Source: Streptomyces tsukubensis (GTDB lineage Bacteria > Actinomycetota > Actinomycetes > Streptomycetales > Streptomycetaceae). From it: a stretch of DNA of 64,000 nt. Shown one piece after another: positions 26,642 to 37,074 of this stretch. The notes beneath the pieces were generated by a model. It was not told the DNA's origin, searched no databases, and saw nothing but the letters and a program-made list of their open reading frames with translations. The translations under genes and the position numbers were made by a program. The stretch spans positions 4,982,501 to 5,046,500 of the forward strand of contig NZ_CP020700.1 of the NCBI RefSeq assembly GCF_003932715.1, read 5' to 3'. The stretch's first letter is position 1; each line of letters opens with the position of its first letter.

Positions 26642-28984
26642 GTGCTGTCCCCCCGACGAACGAGAGCGACGCTGTTCGCTGCCGGCGCCGCCGCCGTCGG
26701 CGGCCTGCTGGCGACGACGCTCTCGTCAGGCGTGTCCCAGGCCGCCTCACAGGAGAACTGTCGCCCCGAAGGGCTGTACTCGACGCCCGGCGTCAACGTC
26801 CCGTACTGCACGGTGTACGACACCGAGGGACGCGAGAAGATGGGCGCGGACCACCAGCGCCGCATCATCGGCTACTTCGCCAACTGGCGTACCGGCCAGG
26901 ACGGCAGGCCCGCCTACCTCGCCAACAACATCCCGTGGGACAAGATCACCCACATCAACTACGCCTTCGCCGGCATCGACTCCGCCAACAAGATCAGCAT
27001 TGGCGCGGCCGGACCGACGAACCCCAACACGGGGATGACGTGGCCGGGTGTGGCCGGTGCCGAGATGGACCCGGCGCTGCCCTACAAGGGCCACTTCAAC
27101 CTGCTCAACAAGTTCAAGAAGCTCCACCCCGACGTCAAGACGCTGATCTCGGTCGGCGGCTGGACGGACAGCGGCGGCTTCTACAAGACCACCACCAACG
27201 CCGACGGCACGGTGAACACGGCGGGGATCAACACCTTCGCCGACTCCGCCGTCGAGTTCATCCGGCAGTACGGCTTCAACGGCGTCGACATCGACTACGA
27301 GTACCCGACGTCGATGAAGGACGCGGGCAACCCGGCCGACTGGACCGTGGCCAACGCCCGCCGCGCCGGGCTCAACAAGAGCTACAGCGTGCTGATGAAG
27401 ACGCTGCGCGAGAAGCTCGACCGGGCCAGCGCCGCCGACGGCAAGCACTACCTGCTGACCATCGCGGCGCCGTCCTCCGGCTATCTGCTGCGCGGCATGG
27501 AGACGTACGAGACCGCGAAGTACCTCGACTACGTCAACATCATGTCGTACGACCTCCACGGCACGTGGAACGAGCACGTCGGCCCGAACGCCGCGCTGTA
27601 CGACGACGGCAAGGACACCGAGCTGGCGCCGGTCTACGGCACCTCCCAGTACGGCGGCATCGGCTATCTGAACACCGACTGGGCCTACCACTACTTCCGT
27701 GGTTCGATGCCGGCCGGCCGGATCAACATCGGTGTGCCGACCTACACCCGCGGCTGGAAGAACGTCCAGGGCGGTACCGACGGCCTGTGGGGCAAGTCGG
27801 TCGCGAACTCCTGCCCGCCCGGTTCCGGTCTGACCAAGTGCGGTGACGGTGCCGTCGGCATCGACAACATCTGGCACGACAAGGACACCAACGGGCAGGA
27901 GGCCCCGGCGGGCTTCAACCCGATGTGGCACGCCAAGAACCTGGAGAAGGGGATCGTCCCCGACTACCTCCCCAAGTTCGGTCTGCCCGCGAACTCCACG
28001 CTCACCGGCACCTACGTCCGCAAGTACGACTCGACCCTGGTCGCGCCGTGGCTGTGGAACGCCCAGAAGAAGGTCTTCATCTCCACCGAGGACGAGCAGT
28101 CCATGACGGCCAAGGCCGACTACGTGGTCAACAAGGGCCTCGGCGGCACGATGATCTGGGAGCTGGCGGGCGACTACGACTACAACACCGCCAAGGGCCA
28201 GTACGAGCCCGGCTCGTCGCTGATCTCGCTGATGTACAACAAGTACAAGGCGGCCACCCCGTACGGCGTGAAGAAGTCCAACACCGCGCTGCCCACCGAG
28301 GCGATCAACCTCGGTGTCGAGTTCGGCGGCTTCCAGCTCGGGGACAACAACTACCCGCTCAGCCCCAAGCTGAAGATCACCAACAACACCACGGCCACCC
28401 TGCCGGGCGGTACGGAGTTCCAGTTCGACTACGCGACCTCCGCGCCGAGCAACGCCAAGGACCAGTCCGGCTTCAACTCCCGGATCGTCAGCAGCGACCA
28501 CACGGGCAACAACGTGGGCGGTCTGAAGGGTGACTTCCACCGGATCGCGCTGAAGCTGCCGGCCTGGCAGACGGTGGCCCCGGGCGCCTCGGTCGAGCTG
28601 GACTTCGTCTACTACCTGCCGACCTCGACGCCGTCCAACTGGACCGTCACCTTCGGCGGCAAGACCTATGCGGTCGCGGGCGACCTGGCGCGCGGGACGA
28701 CCGTCGTCGACCCGGGCAGCGGCGGCACGACCGGCACCACGGGCACTACGGGTACGACCGGCACCACGGGCACCACGGGTACGACCGGCACCACCGGAAC
28801 GACCGGTGCGAACGGTTCGACCACCGGCGGCTGCACCGCCCCGGCGTGGGACCGGAACACCGAGTACCCCGCCAATTCGCAGGTCTCCCACCAGGGCAAG
28901 AACTGGAAGTCCAAGTGGTGGACGAAGGGCGACGAGCCCGGAACCAGCCAGTGGGGCCCCTGGCAGGACCTCGGTGCCTGCTGA
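26642..28984 (+). CDS. Secreted GH18 chitinase with chitin-binding domain
   Basis: This 780-residue extracellular enzyme has a signal peptide (residues 1-~35, RRTRATLFAAGAAAVGG to VSQAA). The GH18 TIM barrel contains SVGGWTDSGGF and the catalytic NGVDIDYEY (D216, D218 and acid E220). A beta-sandwich region of unknown family follows (about 555-690), then a Thr/Gly linker of about nine GTT units. The C-terminal carbohydrate-binding domain of the CBM5/12 type runs from APAWDRNTEYPANSQVS to WGPWQDLGAC. The GTG at 26642 has AGGAGG upstream. It would hydrolyse chitin to oligomers; the GH20 lipoprotein at 58.9 kb could finish to GlcNAc. Confidence 0.93.
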   Translation: MLSPRRTRATLFAAGAAAVGGLLATTLSSGVSQAASQENCRPEGLYSTPGVNVPYCTVYDTEGREKMGADHQRRIIGYFANWRTGQDGRPAYLANNIPWDKITHINYAFAGIDSANKISIGAAGPTNPNTGMTWPGVAGAEMDPALPYKGHFNLLNKFKKLHPDVKTLISVGGWTDSGGFYKTTTNADGTVNTAGINTFADSAVEFIRQYGFNGVDIDYEYPTSMKDAGNPADWTVANARRAGLNKSYSVLMKTLREKLDRASAADGKHYLLTIAAPSSGYLLRGMETYETAKYLDYVNIMSYDLHGTWNEHVGPNAALYDDGKDTELAPVYGTSQYGGIGYLNTDWAYHYFRGSMPAGRINIGVPTYTRGWKNVQGGTDGLWGKSVANSCPPGSGLTKCGDGAVGIDNIWHDKDTNGQEAPAGFNPMWHAKNLEKGIVPDYLPKFGLPANSTLTGTYVRKYDSTLVAPWLWNAQKKVFISTEDEQSMTAKADYVVNKGLGGTMIWELAGDYDYNTAKGQYEPGSSLISLMYNKYKAATPYGVKKSNTALPTEAINLGVEFGGFQLGDNNYPLSPKLKITNNTTATLPGGTEFQFDYATSAPSNAKDQSGFNSRIVSSDHTGNNVGGLKGDFHRIALKLPAWQTVAPGASVELDFVYYLPTSTPSNWTVTFGGKTYAVAGDLARGTTVVDPGSGGTTGTTGTTGTTGTTGTTGTTGTTGTTGANGSTTGGCTAPAWDRNTEYPANSQVSHQGKNWKSKWWTKGDEPGTSQWGPWQDLGAC
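28722..28815 (+). repeat. Tandem 9-bp repeat encoding the Gly-Thr-Thr linker
   Basis: About nine copies of a 9-bp unit (GGCACCACG and variants) encode a GTT-repeat linker between the accessory and chitin-binding domains. Unit number is likely to vary between strains, changing linker length without affecting the frame. Confidence 0.8.
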
Positions 28985-29024
28985 ACCCCTCCCCGTATGA
29001 CAACTGAAGAGCTCCACTGATCAG

Positions 29025-29065
29025 CCCGGCGGCGCAGTCCCTGACCCTGCGCCGCCGGGTTTTTT
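29025..29065 (+). terminator. Rho-independent terminator of the chitinase gene
   Basis: CCCGGCGGCGCAG (29025-29037) pairs perfectly with 29047-29059, and six T residues follow (29060-29065). This is a canonical intrinsic terminator 40 bases past the stop codon, unusual here in having a real T tract. Confidence 0.9.
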
Positions 29066-29132
29066 CCTGCCCGCTTTCCAGGAGCGGGGACGGGGGCGGG
29101 GACCCGGGCGGGAACGCGCCGCCGGAGCTGCA

Positions 29133-29215
29133 CGGAAGGTCAACTATCTGTGCACAAAAGGTCAAGTCGGCGCCGCGTATAGTCCGTAGACTATTTTCCG
29201 AACGGATCTCCACTG
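29133..29215. other. A/T-richer intergenic island with a palindrome
   Basis: Between the chitinase and rocD terminators, this stretch is clearly richer in A/T than its surroundings. It contains ATAGTC-CGTA-GACTAT (29179-29194), a perfect 6-bp-arm palindrome, and two GGTCAA repeats about 20 bases apart just before it. It looks like a regulated promoter, but no gene follows it on either strand within 180 bases. Confidence 0.4.
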
Positions 29216-29293
29216 TTCGCCCGGGGAACGCCGGTCGTTCCCGGTCCGGTCACCCGTCGACCGGAACCGGGCCCGGGCCGGTGTTCCACGGTC

Positions 29294-29329
29294 CCCGTTC
29301 TCCGCCGACCGCGTTCGGCGGAGAACGGG
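29294..29329. terminator. Terminator downstream of rocD
   Basis: CCCGTTCTCCGCCGA (29294-29308) pairs perfectly with 29315-29329 around a 6-base loop. It lies 50 bases beyond the rocD stop on the minus strand. No T tract is present. Confidence 0.7.
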
Positions 29330-29378
29330 CCACCGGGCAGTGGGATCCGTGCCGGGCGGTCCCGTCCCCGGCGGGGCA

Positions 29379-30584
29379 TCAGCCGGAGAGCACCGACCTG
29401 AACTGGTCGAGACCCCAGTCGAGATCCTCCTTGGAGATCACCAGGGGCGGGGCGATCCGGATCGTCGAACCGTGGGTGTCCTTCACCAGCACACCCCGTT
29501 CCATCAGCTTCTCCGAGATCTGCCGGCCGCTGCCGTGGGCCGGGGCGATGTCGACGCCCGCCCAGAGTCCGCGGCCGCGCACCGCCTCCACCGCGCCGCC
29601 GCCGGTGAGCAGCCCCAGCTCGTGATGGAGGTGCTCGCCCAGTTCGGTGGCGCGCTGCTGGTACTCGCCGGTGCGCAGCATGGCGATCACCTCCAGCGCC
29701 ACCGCGCACGCCAGCGGATTGCCGCCGAAGGTCGAACCGTGCTCACCGGGGTGGAACACCCCGAGGATCTCCCGCGACGACACGACCGCCGAGACGGGGA
29801 CGATCCCGCCGCCCAGTGCCTTCCCCAGGATGTACATATCGGGGACGACACCCTCGTGCTCGCAGGCGAAGGTCCGGCCCGTGCGGCCCAGACCTGACTG
29901 GATCTCGTCGGCGATGAACAGCACGTTCCGTTCGCGGGTGAGCCGGCGGACGGTCGGCAGATAGCCCGGGGGCGGGACGAGTACCCCGGACTCGCCCTGG
30001 ATGGGCTCCAGCAGAACGGCGACGGTGTTCTCCGTCAGGGCGTTCTCCAGCGCGGTCGGATCGCCGTACGGGACGATCTCGAACCCCGGGGTGTAGGGGC
30101 CGTAGTCCGCCCGGGCCTCGGGGTCCGTGGAGAAGCTGATCACCGTGGTGGTCCGGCCGTGGAAGTTGCCGGCGGCCACGACGATCTTCGCCCTGTTGTC
30201 GGGGACGCCCTTGACCCGGTAGCCCCATTTACGGGCCGTCTTCACCGCGGTCTCCACGGCTTCCGCGCCCGTGTTCATCGGCAGGACCATCTCCATGCCG
30301 CACAGTTCCGCCAGTCCGGTGCAGAAGTCGGCGAACCGGTCGTGGTGGAAGGCCCGGGAGGTCAGCGTGACCCGCTCCAGCTGGGCCTTGGCCGCATCGA
30401 CCAGCCGACGGTTGCCGTGGCCGAAATTGAGCGCGGAGTACCCGGAGAGCAGGTCCAGATAGCGGCGGCCCTCCACATCGGTCAGCCAGACGCCGTCCGC
30501 GGTCGCCACGACGACGGGAAGAGGGTGGTAGTTGTGCGCGCTGTACGCCTCCGCGGTGGCGATGGCGGTCTCCGAAGCAGTCAC
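29379..30584 (-). CDS. rocD: Ornithine aminotransferase
   Basis: This 401-residue PLP enzyme (class III aminotransferase) converts ornithine and 2-oxoglutarate to glutamate semialdehyde and glutamate. Key segments are the N-terminal SAHNYHPLPVVVATADGVW, MNTGAEAVETAVKTARKWGY (phosphate site), FIADEIQSGLGRTG and ILGKALGGG with the Schiff-base Lys. HPGEHGSTFGGNPLACAVA is diagnostic of RocD. The GTG at 30584 has GGAG upstream. It stands alone and is divergent from glyA. Confidence 0.94.
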   Translation of the reverse strand: MTASETAIATAEAYSAHNYHPLPVVVATADGVWLTDVEGRRYLDLLSGYSALNFGHGNRRLVDAAKAQLERVTLTSRAFHHDRFADFCTGLAELCGMEMVLPMNTGAEAVETAVKTARKWGYRVKGVPDNRAKIVVAAGNFHGRTTTVISFSTDPEARADYGPYTPGFEIVPYGDPTALENALTENTVAVLLEPIQGESGVLVPPPGYLPTVRRLTRERNVLFIADEIQSGLGRTGRTFACEHEGVVPDMYILGKALGGGIVPVSAVVSSREILGVFHPGEHGSTFGGNPLACAVALEVIAMLRTGEYQQRATELGEHLHHELGLLTGGGAVEAVRGRGLWAGVDIAPAHGSGRQISEKLMERGVLVKDTHGSTIRIAPPLVISKEDLDWGLDQFRSVLSG

Positions 30585-30785
30585 GGGATCTCCGTTCTCC
30601 TGGCGAGCCGGGCGGCAGTACATCCGGACTTCCGGTACATCCGGTGGCGGGTGGGGTCGCCACCCCTCCTTCCTATGGTCACTCGCCGGTCGCCCCGGGA
30701 AACCTTTCACCGAGGTCATGCCTCGGGGGGTGTCCGCCGGGCCCGGTCGCTGCCGTCCGGGGGCGCTCTGGCATAGGCTGGCGTC

Positions 30786-30869
30786 AAGCGCGGCGACTGG
30801 CGTACGGGGAGCTCACCCCGAGGGAGCCGTGTGCGCAGGAGCATCACGAGGGTGCCGACCGCCTGGGTA
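30786..30869 (+). ncRNA. ZTP (pfl) riboswitch upstream of glyA
   Basis: The leader contains both conserved blocks of the pfl aptamer: GCGACTGGCG (30793-30802) and ACCGCCTGGGTA (30858-30869). P1 forms from GCGCGGC (30788-30794) with GCCGTGT (30826-30832, wobble pairs allowed). P2 is CGGGG-N6-CCCCG (30805-30820). The GGGAG joining strand follows at 30822-30826, and a third stem is GCATC-N5-GGTGC (30841-30855). GGCG in the first block can pair with CGCC in the last to close the pseudoknot. A TAGGCT -10 box lies at 30774-30779. The class binds ZTP/ZMP, the alarmone of 10-formyl-THF shortage, and turns on one-carbon genes. Confidence 0.9.
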
Positions 30870-30900
30870 CCCCGGACCACTCGTGAGCCCGGAGGACACC

Positions 30901-32169
30901 ATGACTCTTCCCCTGCCCCATCCCGCCCTTGCCGCGGCCGATCCGGAACTCGCCGGACTCGTCGCCGACGAGGAACTGCTCCAGGCCGCCACCCTGCGGA
31001 TGATCCCCAGCGAGAACTATGTCTCCGGCGCGGTCCTGGAAGCCTGCGGCACCGTTCTGCAGAACAAGTACAGCGAGGGCTATCCGGGCCGCCGCTACTA
31101 CGAGGGCCAGCAGATCATCGACCGGGTCGAGCGGCTGGCCGTGGACCGCGCCAAGGCCGTCTTCGGCGTCGAGCACGCGAATGTCCAGCCCTACTCCGGC
31201 TCCCCGGCCAATCTCGCCGTCTATCTCGCCTTCGCCGAGCCCGGCGACACCGTGATGGGCATGGCCCTGCCGATGGGCGGCCATCTCACCCACGGCTGGG
31301 GTGTTTCCGCCACCGGCACCTGGTTCCGCGGGGTCCAGTACGGAGTGCGCCGGGACACCGGGCTCGTCGACTACGACGAGGTCCGCGAGCTGGCCCTCAA
31401 GGAACGGCCGAAGATCATCTTCTGTGGTGGTACGGCTCTGCCGCGGACGATCGACTTCGCGGCCTTCGCGGAGATCGCCCGGGAGTCCGGGGCGCTGCTG
31501 GTGGCCGATGTCGCCCATATCGCCGGGCTGATCGCCGGTGGGGCGCACCCTTCGCCCGTGCCCCATGCGGATGTGATCTCCACGACGACCCACAAGACCC
31601 TCCGTGGTCCGCGCGGGGCGATGCTGATGTCCCGCGAGGAGCACGCCAAGGCCCTGGACCGCGCGGTCTTCCCCGGACTCCAGGGCGGCCCCCACAACCA
31701 GACCACCGCGGCGATCGCGGTCGCCCTCCACGAGGCGGCCCAGCCCTCCTTCCGCGACTACGCCCATGCCGTGGTGGCCAATGCCCGGGCCCTTGCCGAT
31801 GCCCTGCTCACCCGGGGCTTCGATCTGGTCTCCGGCGGTACCGACAACCATCTGATCCTGATGGACCTGACCGGTCGGTCCGTGCCCGGCAAGGTCGCGG
31901 CCAAGGCTCTCGACCGGGCGGGGATCGTCGTCAACTACAACACCGTCCCCTATGACCCGAGGAAGCCTTTCGACCCCTCCGGGATCCGTATCGGTACTCC
32001 TTCTCTGACCTCCCGGGGTCTGGGGACCGAGCACATGGCGACGGTCGCCGAGTGGATCGACCGGGGGGTGACCGCGGCCGGGTCGGGGGACGAGGCCGCG
32101 CTCGCCGCCGTCCGCGCGGAGGTCGCCGAGCTGATGTCCGCCCATCCCGCGCCGGGTCTGACCGTCTGA
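30901..32169 (+). CDS. glyA: Serine hydroxymethyltransferase
   Basis: This 422-residue PLP enzyme makes glycine and methylene-THF from serine. Motifs are MIPSENYVS (folate/PLP contact), SEGYPGRRYYEGQ, QPYSGSPANLAVY and the Schiff-base Lys in STTTHKTLRGPRG (K232). GLQGGPHNQTTAAIAVAL follows. The ATG at 30901 lies 5 bases after GGAGG (30891-30895). The ZTP riboswitch just upstream makes expression respond to folate/purine stress, fitting the presence of purN, purH and folD nearby. Streptomyces often carry more than one glyA. Confidence 0.96.
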   Translation: MTLPLPHPALAAADPELAGLVADEELLQAATLRMIPSENYVSGAVLEACGTVLQNKYSEGYPGRRYYEGQQIIDRVERLAVDRAKAVFGVEHANVQPYSGSPANLAVYLAFAEPGDTVMGMALPMGGHLTHGWGVSATGTWFRGVQYGVRRDTGLVDYDEVRELALKERPKIIFCGGTALPRTIDFAAFAEIARESGALLVADVAHIAGLIAGGAHPSPVPHADVISTTTHKTLRGPRGAMLMSREEHAKALDRAVFPGLQGGPHNQTTAAIAVALHEAAQPSFRDYAHAVVANARALADALLTRGFDLVSGGTDNHLILMDLTGRSVPGKVAAKALDRAGIVVNYNTVPYDPRKPFDPSGIRIGTPSLTSRGLGTEHMATVAEWIDRGVTAAGSGDEAALAAVRAEVAELMSAHPAPGLTV

Positions 32170-32312
32170 CCCCGGCTGCCCCGTTCCGCCGAGGGGCGGT
32201 GGGGCGCGGCGGCCGTCCGGTCCCCCGGACCGGGCGGCGGCCCGCGCTCCTTCGCGGACAGGGCCGATGGCAGGGCCCACGGCCGGGTCTACGGCTGGCC
32301 CTATGACCAGGG

Positions 32313-33104
32313 CTACTCCCCGGACTTCCCGCGACCCGGCAGTTTCCTCGGCACCACCGGCAGCGGCGACACCGGGGAGGGGCGCAGCAGCAGGGTCAGT
32401 GCTGCACCGACCGCCAGGCCCGGTATGGACCACCACCAGTTCTCCCCGATGCCCGGCGACGCCGAGGAGGACAGGGTGAGGGAGCCGGAGGGGGAGAGCG
32501 TTGTCGACGACGGGGACGGCTGGGTTGTCGGGGTCGGCTGGGTCCTTGAGGAGCCCGGCACCGCGCCCGCGCCCTTCGCCGGGCCCGTCGTCTCGGCCGG
32601 GCCGCTGCCGAGGCTCAGTCCCAGGGCGCGCAGCAGCCGACGCAGCCCGGGCCCGTCGTCGGGCCGGTGCCAGATGCCTTCGGCGGCCAGCCAGTCGCCG
32701 GTGTCCTTCGGCGTACCGGATGCGGATGCGGTACCGGCCCGGTCGACCTGGCTGTGGATCCACACATCCTTCGGGGCGGAGCCGAAGAAGACCCGGTCCG
32801 CCCGCCAGGCCCGCACATCGTGCAGGAACCAGGTCACCTGGACCGAGGGCAGTGACGGCTCCTCCGGATTCAGCCGGGGCGGCTGCTTCGTGGTCCCCCG
32901 GGGTGGGGAGTCCGCCCGCATCAGCCGGTGCAGATCCTCGTACTCCGTGCTGTCCATCCGCAGTGCCGTGGCCCGGCCCTGCGGATACTCGATGATCATG
33001 ACGCTGGTCGGGCCGCCCGCGACCGCCGCCGGGGCGAACACCAGCCCCAGCGCCAGCACGGTCAGCAGCGCGGCGATGCGCCGCGCCCGTCGCAGTGCTC
33101 CCAT
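32313..33104 (-). CDS. Probable exported or membrane-anchored protein, unknown function
   Basis: This is a 263-residue protein. The signal peptide is ALRRARRIAALLTVLALGLV to AAVAGG (residues 3-~31). A soluble domain (about 32-180) contains YPQGRATALRMDSTEYEDL, VQVTWFLHDVRAWRADRV and DTGDWLAAEGIWHRP. A Pro/Ser/Thr-rich stalk follows, and one C-terminal membrane helix (WWWSIPGLAVGAALTLLL) ends the protein. This is the design of a cell-surface sensor or adaptor. The ATG at 33104 follows GGGGGA. It lies beyond a terminator from the sigma factor operon on the same strand. I do not recognise the family. Confidence 0.7.
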   Translation of the reverse strand: MGALRRARRIAALLTVLALGLVFAPAAVAGGPTSVMIIEYPQGRATALRMDSTEYEDLHRLMRADSPPRGTTKQPPRLNPEEPSLPSVQVTWFLHDVRAWRADRVFFGSAPKDVWIHSQVDRAGTASASGTPKDTGDWLAAEGIWHRPDDGPGLRRLLRALGLSLGSGPAETTGPAKGAGAVPGSSRTQPTPTTQPSPSSTTLSPSGSLTLSSSASPGIGENWWWSIPGLAVGAALTLLLRPSPVSPLPVVPRKLPGRGKSGE

Positions 33105-33188
33105 CAGTCCCCCAAACGATGCGCCGGAGCGGCCGCTCCGCACCGGCTGTCGACTCTGATACACCGCCCGTCACCGATGCGTTCCCCT

Positions 33189-33220
33189 CTCCGGGAAGGA
33201 ATTCCGGGCACTTCCCGGAG
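33189..33220 (-). terminator. Terminator of the sigma/anti-sigma operon
   Basis: CTCCGGGAAG (33189-33198) pairs with CTTCCCGGAG (33211-33220) around a 12-base loop. It lies 50 bases past the stop of the anti-sigma-like gene on the minus strand. Confidence 0.6.
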
Positions 33221-33270
33221 CGCGCCCACGGGCACCTGCGCTCATGGGGGAACCCGGAGGCCTCAGGTCA

Positions 33271-34340
33271 CTAGGGCAGGGACTCCGCGATTCCGAGGGC
33301 CCGCTCCAGCGCGTCCGCTCCTTCCAGCCGGAGCGTGGTCCGTTCGTCCGGGGACATCCAGATCAGTGTCGGGCCCGCTGTCCGCCGCTGTTCCTCCCAG
33401 CGGTCGCTCTCCCGGTCGAGCAGGACGAGCCGGAGCAGATGCGGCCGGGCGAACCAGAGCCCGGTGCCGGATTCCCCGCCTCCGCCACCCACCTGCACCC
33501 ACTGCGGCAGCTCGGCGCTCGTCTTGGCGAAGCCGGGGTCGAGCCGGGCCGGGAACTGGTCGAGCCGGGTGACTCGGCCGTCCGGTCCGCTCCAGCAGAG
33601 CGTCAGCACCGACCGGCCACCCGCGCCCGCGGTCACCGAGAACGCGTCCGGGGCCCCCAGCTCTTCCGGCACCAGTGCTTCGAACCCGGCCTGCCGCTCC
33701 GCCTCCGTCCGCGGCAGGGGCTGTCCGCATCCGGGCACTTCCGGTCTCCGTCCGCCGTCCGGCGAGCGGCTTCCCGGGTCGTACCGCACGTCGATCCCGC
33801 CGAAGTCGAAGCGGTCCACCCACTCCACGACCGAGGCCCGCACCGGGGGAGTGAGCGCCAGCGCCACCAGGGTCCCGGAGAGCGTGACCGCCAGGGCCCG
33901 CCGGTGCTGCCGCAGCCATCCGCGCAGCGGCCGGGCCCGCCCCGGCGGCTCGTGCTCGTACTCGTACTCCGGCTCGGCATCGGTATCGGCATCGGGCTCC
34001 GGATCGCGCAGTGTGCCGGGCAGGGCATCGGGCGCGAGGCCGGGAGACTGCCCGGCCAGGATGCTTGCCACCACCCGCTCCGCCATCGTCTCCCCGTCGA
34101 CATCGGGGATCCGGATCGACCGGCCCAGGGCCCGCAGCTCGGCCTCCAGCAGAAGCTCCAGCCCGCTCCGCTCCGCACCGGACCCGCCCCCGGACGCCGT
34201 CCCGTCTCCGGAAAGGTCCCCGGAAAGGTCCCCGGTCCCGTCCCCGGAACGGCTTCCCGGCACACCACCCGCCGCGCCGTCCTCCCTGCCGTCATCCCCG
34301 CCGTCCGCCATCTGCCCCGGCTCGTCGTCCGGCATCCCGC

Positions 34341-34344
<4 letters not shown>
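33271..34344 (-). CDS. Membrane protein, probable anti-sigma partner
   Basis: This is a 357-residue protein. The first ~155 residues are cytoplasmic, starting with an acidic Gly/Asp-rich tail, then ERSGLELLLEAELRALGRSIR. Glu/Tyr repeats precede an Arg-rich stop-transfer and one membrane helix (ALAVTLSGTLVALALTPPV, about 160-180). The external C-terminal domain resembles DUF4367-like lipid or signal-sensing domains. No zinc-binding HxxxCxxC anti-sigma motif is visible. The start overlaps the ECF sigma stop (ATGA at 34341-34344), so the pair is translationally coupled. An anti-sigma role rests on this arrangement. Confidence 0.65.
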
Positions 34345-36072
<1,728 letters not shown>

Positions 36073-36420
36073 CGGGCGCTGGCGGGCGCTGACGGGCACT
36101 GCCGGGCCGGCAGGCGCCGACGAGTCCTGACGGGCGCTGACCGGCCCCGACGGCCGCCGTCACCCGGGGCCGGGTCCGTCGGGACCCGGCCCGGCCGGAG
36201 CGCGGACGGGCCGGTACGGGCGGCCGGAGGCGGCTGCGCGGGCGGGTGCGCCGAGCAGGTGGTGGCCGTCTTCGGGGGCCGTTCGGCCCAATCGGTGGTG
36301 TGTTCTGCGTCTCTGGCCACATCCGCCGCACACCGGCCACACTGGCGGCGGAAACCACCGTGCCCACAGCGGTACGAAGCAGACATGCAGTCACGATGCG
36401 ACGATGGACGGGAGAAAGAC
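36073..36420. other. Spacer between trpS and the RNA ligase-like gene
   Basis: This 348-base gap begins with degenerate tandem CGGGCGCTGACGGG-like units (36072-36140). It contains the trpS terminator (36167-36192) and a G/C-rich segment. The last 80 bases lead to the GTG of the next gene. No further gene is supported. Confidence 0.45.
36167..36192 (+). terminator. trpS terminator hairpin
   Basis: GGGCCGGGTCC (36167-36177) pairs with GGACCCGGCCC (36182-36192) around a 4-base loop, about 95 bases beyond the trpS stop. It has no T tract. Confidence 0.65.
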
Positions 36421-37017
36421 GTGGGGACCGTAACGCTCGGCGTTTCGATCGCGGTCCCGGAGCCGTACGGCAGCCTGCTCCAGGAGCGGCGTGCGGGCTT
36501 CGGAGACCCCGTCGCGCACTGCATTCCCACCCATGTCACCCTCGTCCCGCCGACCGTGGTCGACCGGTCCGCGCTCCCCGCGGTGGAGGCGCATCTGCGT
36601 GAGGCTGCGGCGGCGGGCCTGCCGTTCGTGATGCGCCTCTCGGGGACGGGTACGTTCCGCCCGGTGACCCCGGTCGTCTTCGTCCGGGTCGTCGAGGGCG
36701 CCGCGGCCTGCACCCGGCTCCAGGAGCGGATCAGGACCGGTTCGGGCCCGCTGGCCCGTGAGCTCCAGTTCCCGTACCACCCGCATGTCACGGTCGCCCA
36801 TGCCATCGACGATCCGGCGATGGACCGGGCGCACGAGGAGCTGGCCGCCTTCGAGGCGTCGTGGACCTGCGGTTCGTTCTCGTTGTACGAGCAGGGCGGC
36901 GACGGGGTCTGGCGTCAGCTGCACGAGTACGCGTTCGGCAGCGGTATCGGATCGGTGCCGGCGCAGGGCTCGCCGGTGGACGAACCACAGCAGGTCGAGC
37001 CCGCGTCCAGCTCCTGA
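36421..37017 (+). CDS. 2'-5' RNA ligase / phosphodiesterase superfamily protein
   Basis: This 198-residue protein has the two HxT motifs of the 2H phosphoesterase fold: HVTLVPP and HVTVAHA, about 83 residues apart. GVSIAVPEP begins the first strand. Members hydrolyse or ligate 2'-5' or cyclic phosphates of RNA-like substrates; the natural substrate is unknown. The GTG at 36421 follows GGAGAAAG and removes an unlikely N-terminal extension. It converges on dprE2. Confidence 0.85.
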   Translation: MGTVTLGVSIAVPEPYGSLLQERRAGFGDPVAHCIPTHVTLVPPTVVDRSALPAVEAHLREAAAAGLPFVMRLSGTGTFRPVTPVVFVRVVEGAAACTRLQERIRTGSGPLARELQFPYHPHVTVAHAIDDPAMDRAHEELAAFEASWTCGSFSLYEQGGDGVWRQLHEYAFGSGIGSVPAQGSPVDEPQQVEPASSS

Positions 37018-37074
37018 GCGGAGGGGGAGGGGGCTCGCGCCCCGAAAGCGCCCCGGAGGCGAACCGAGCCGCTG

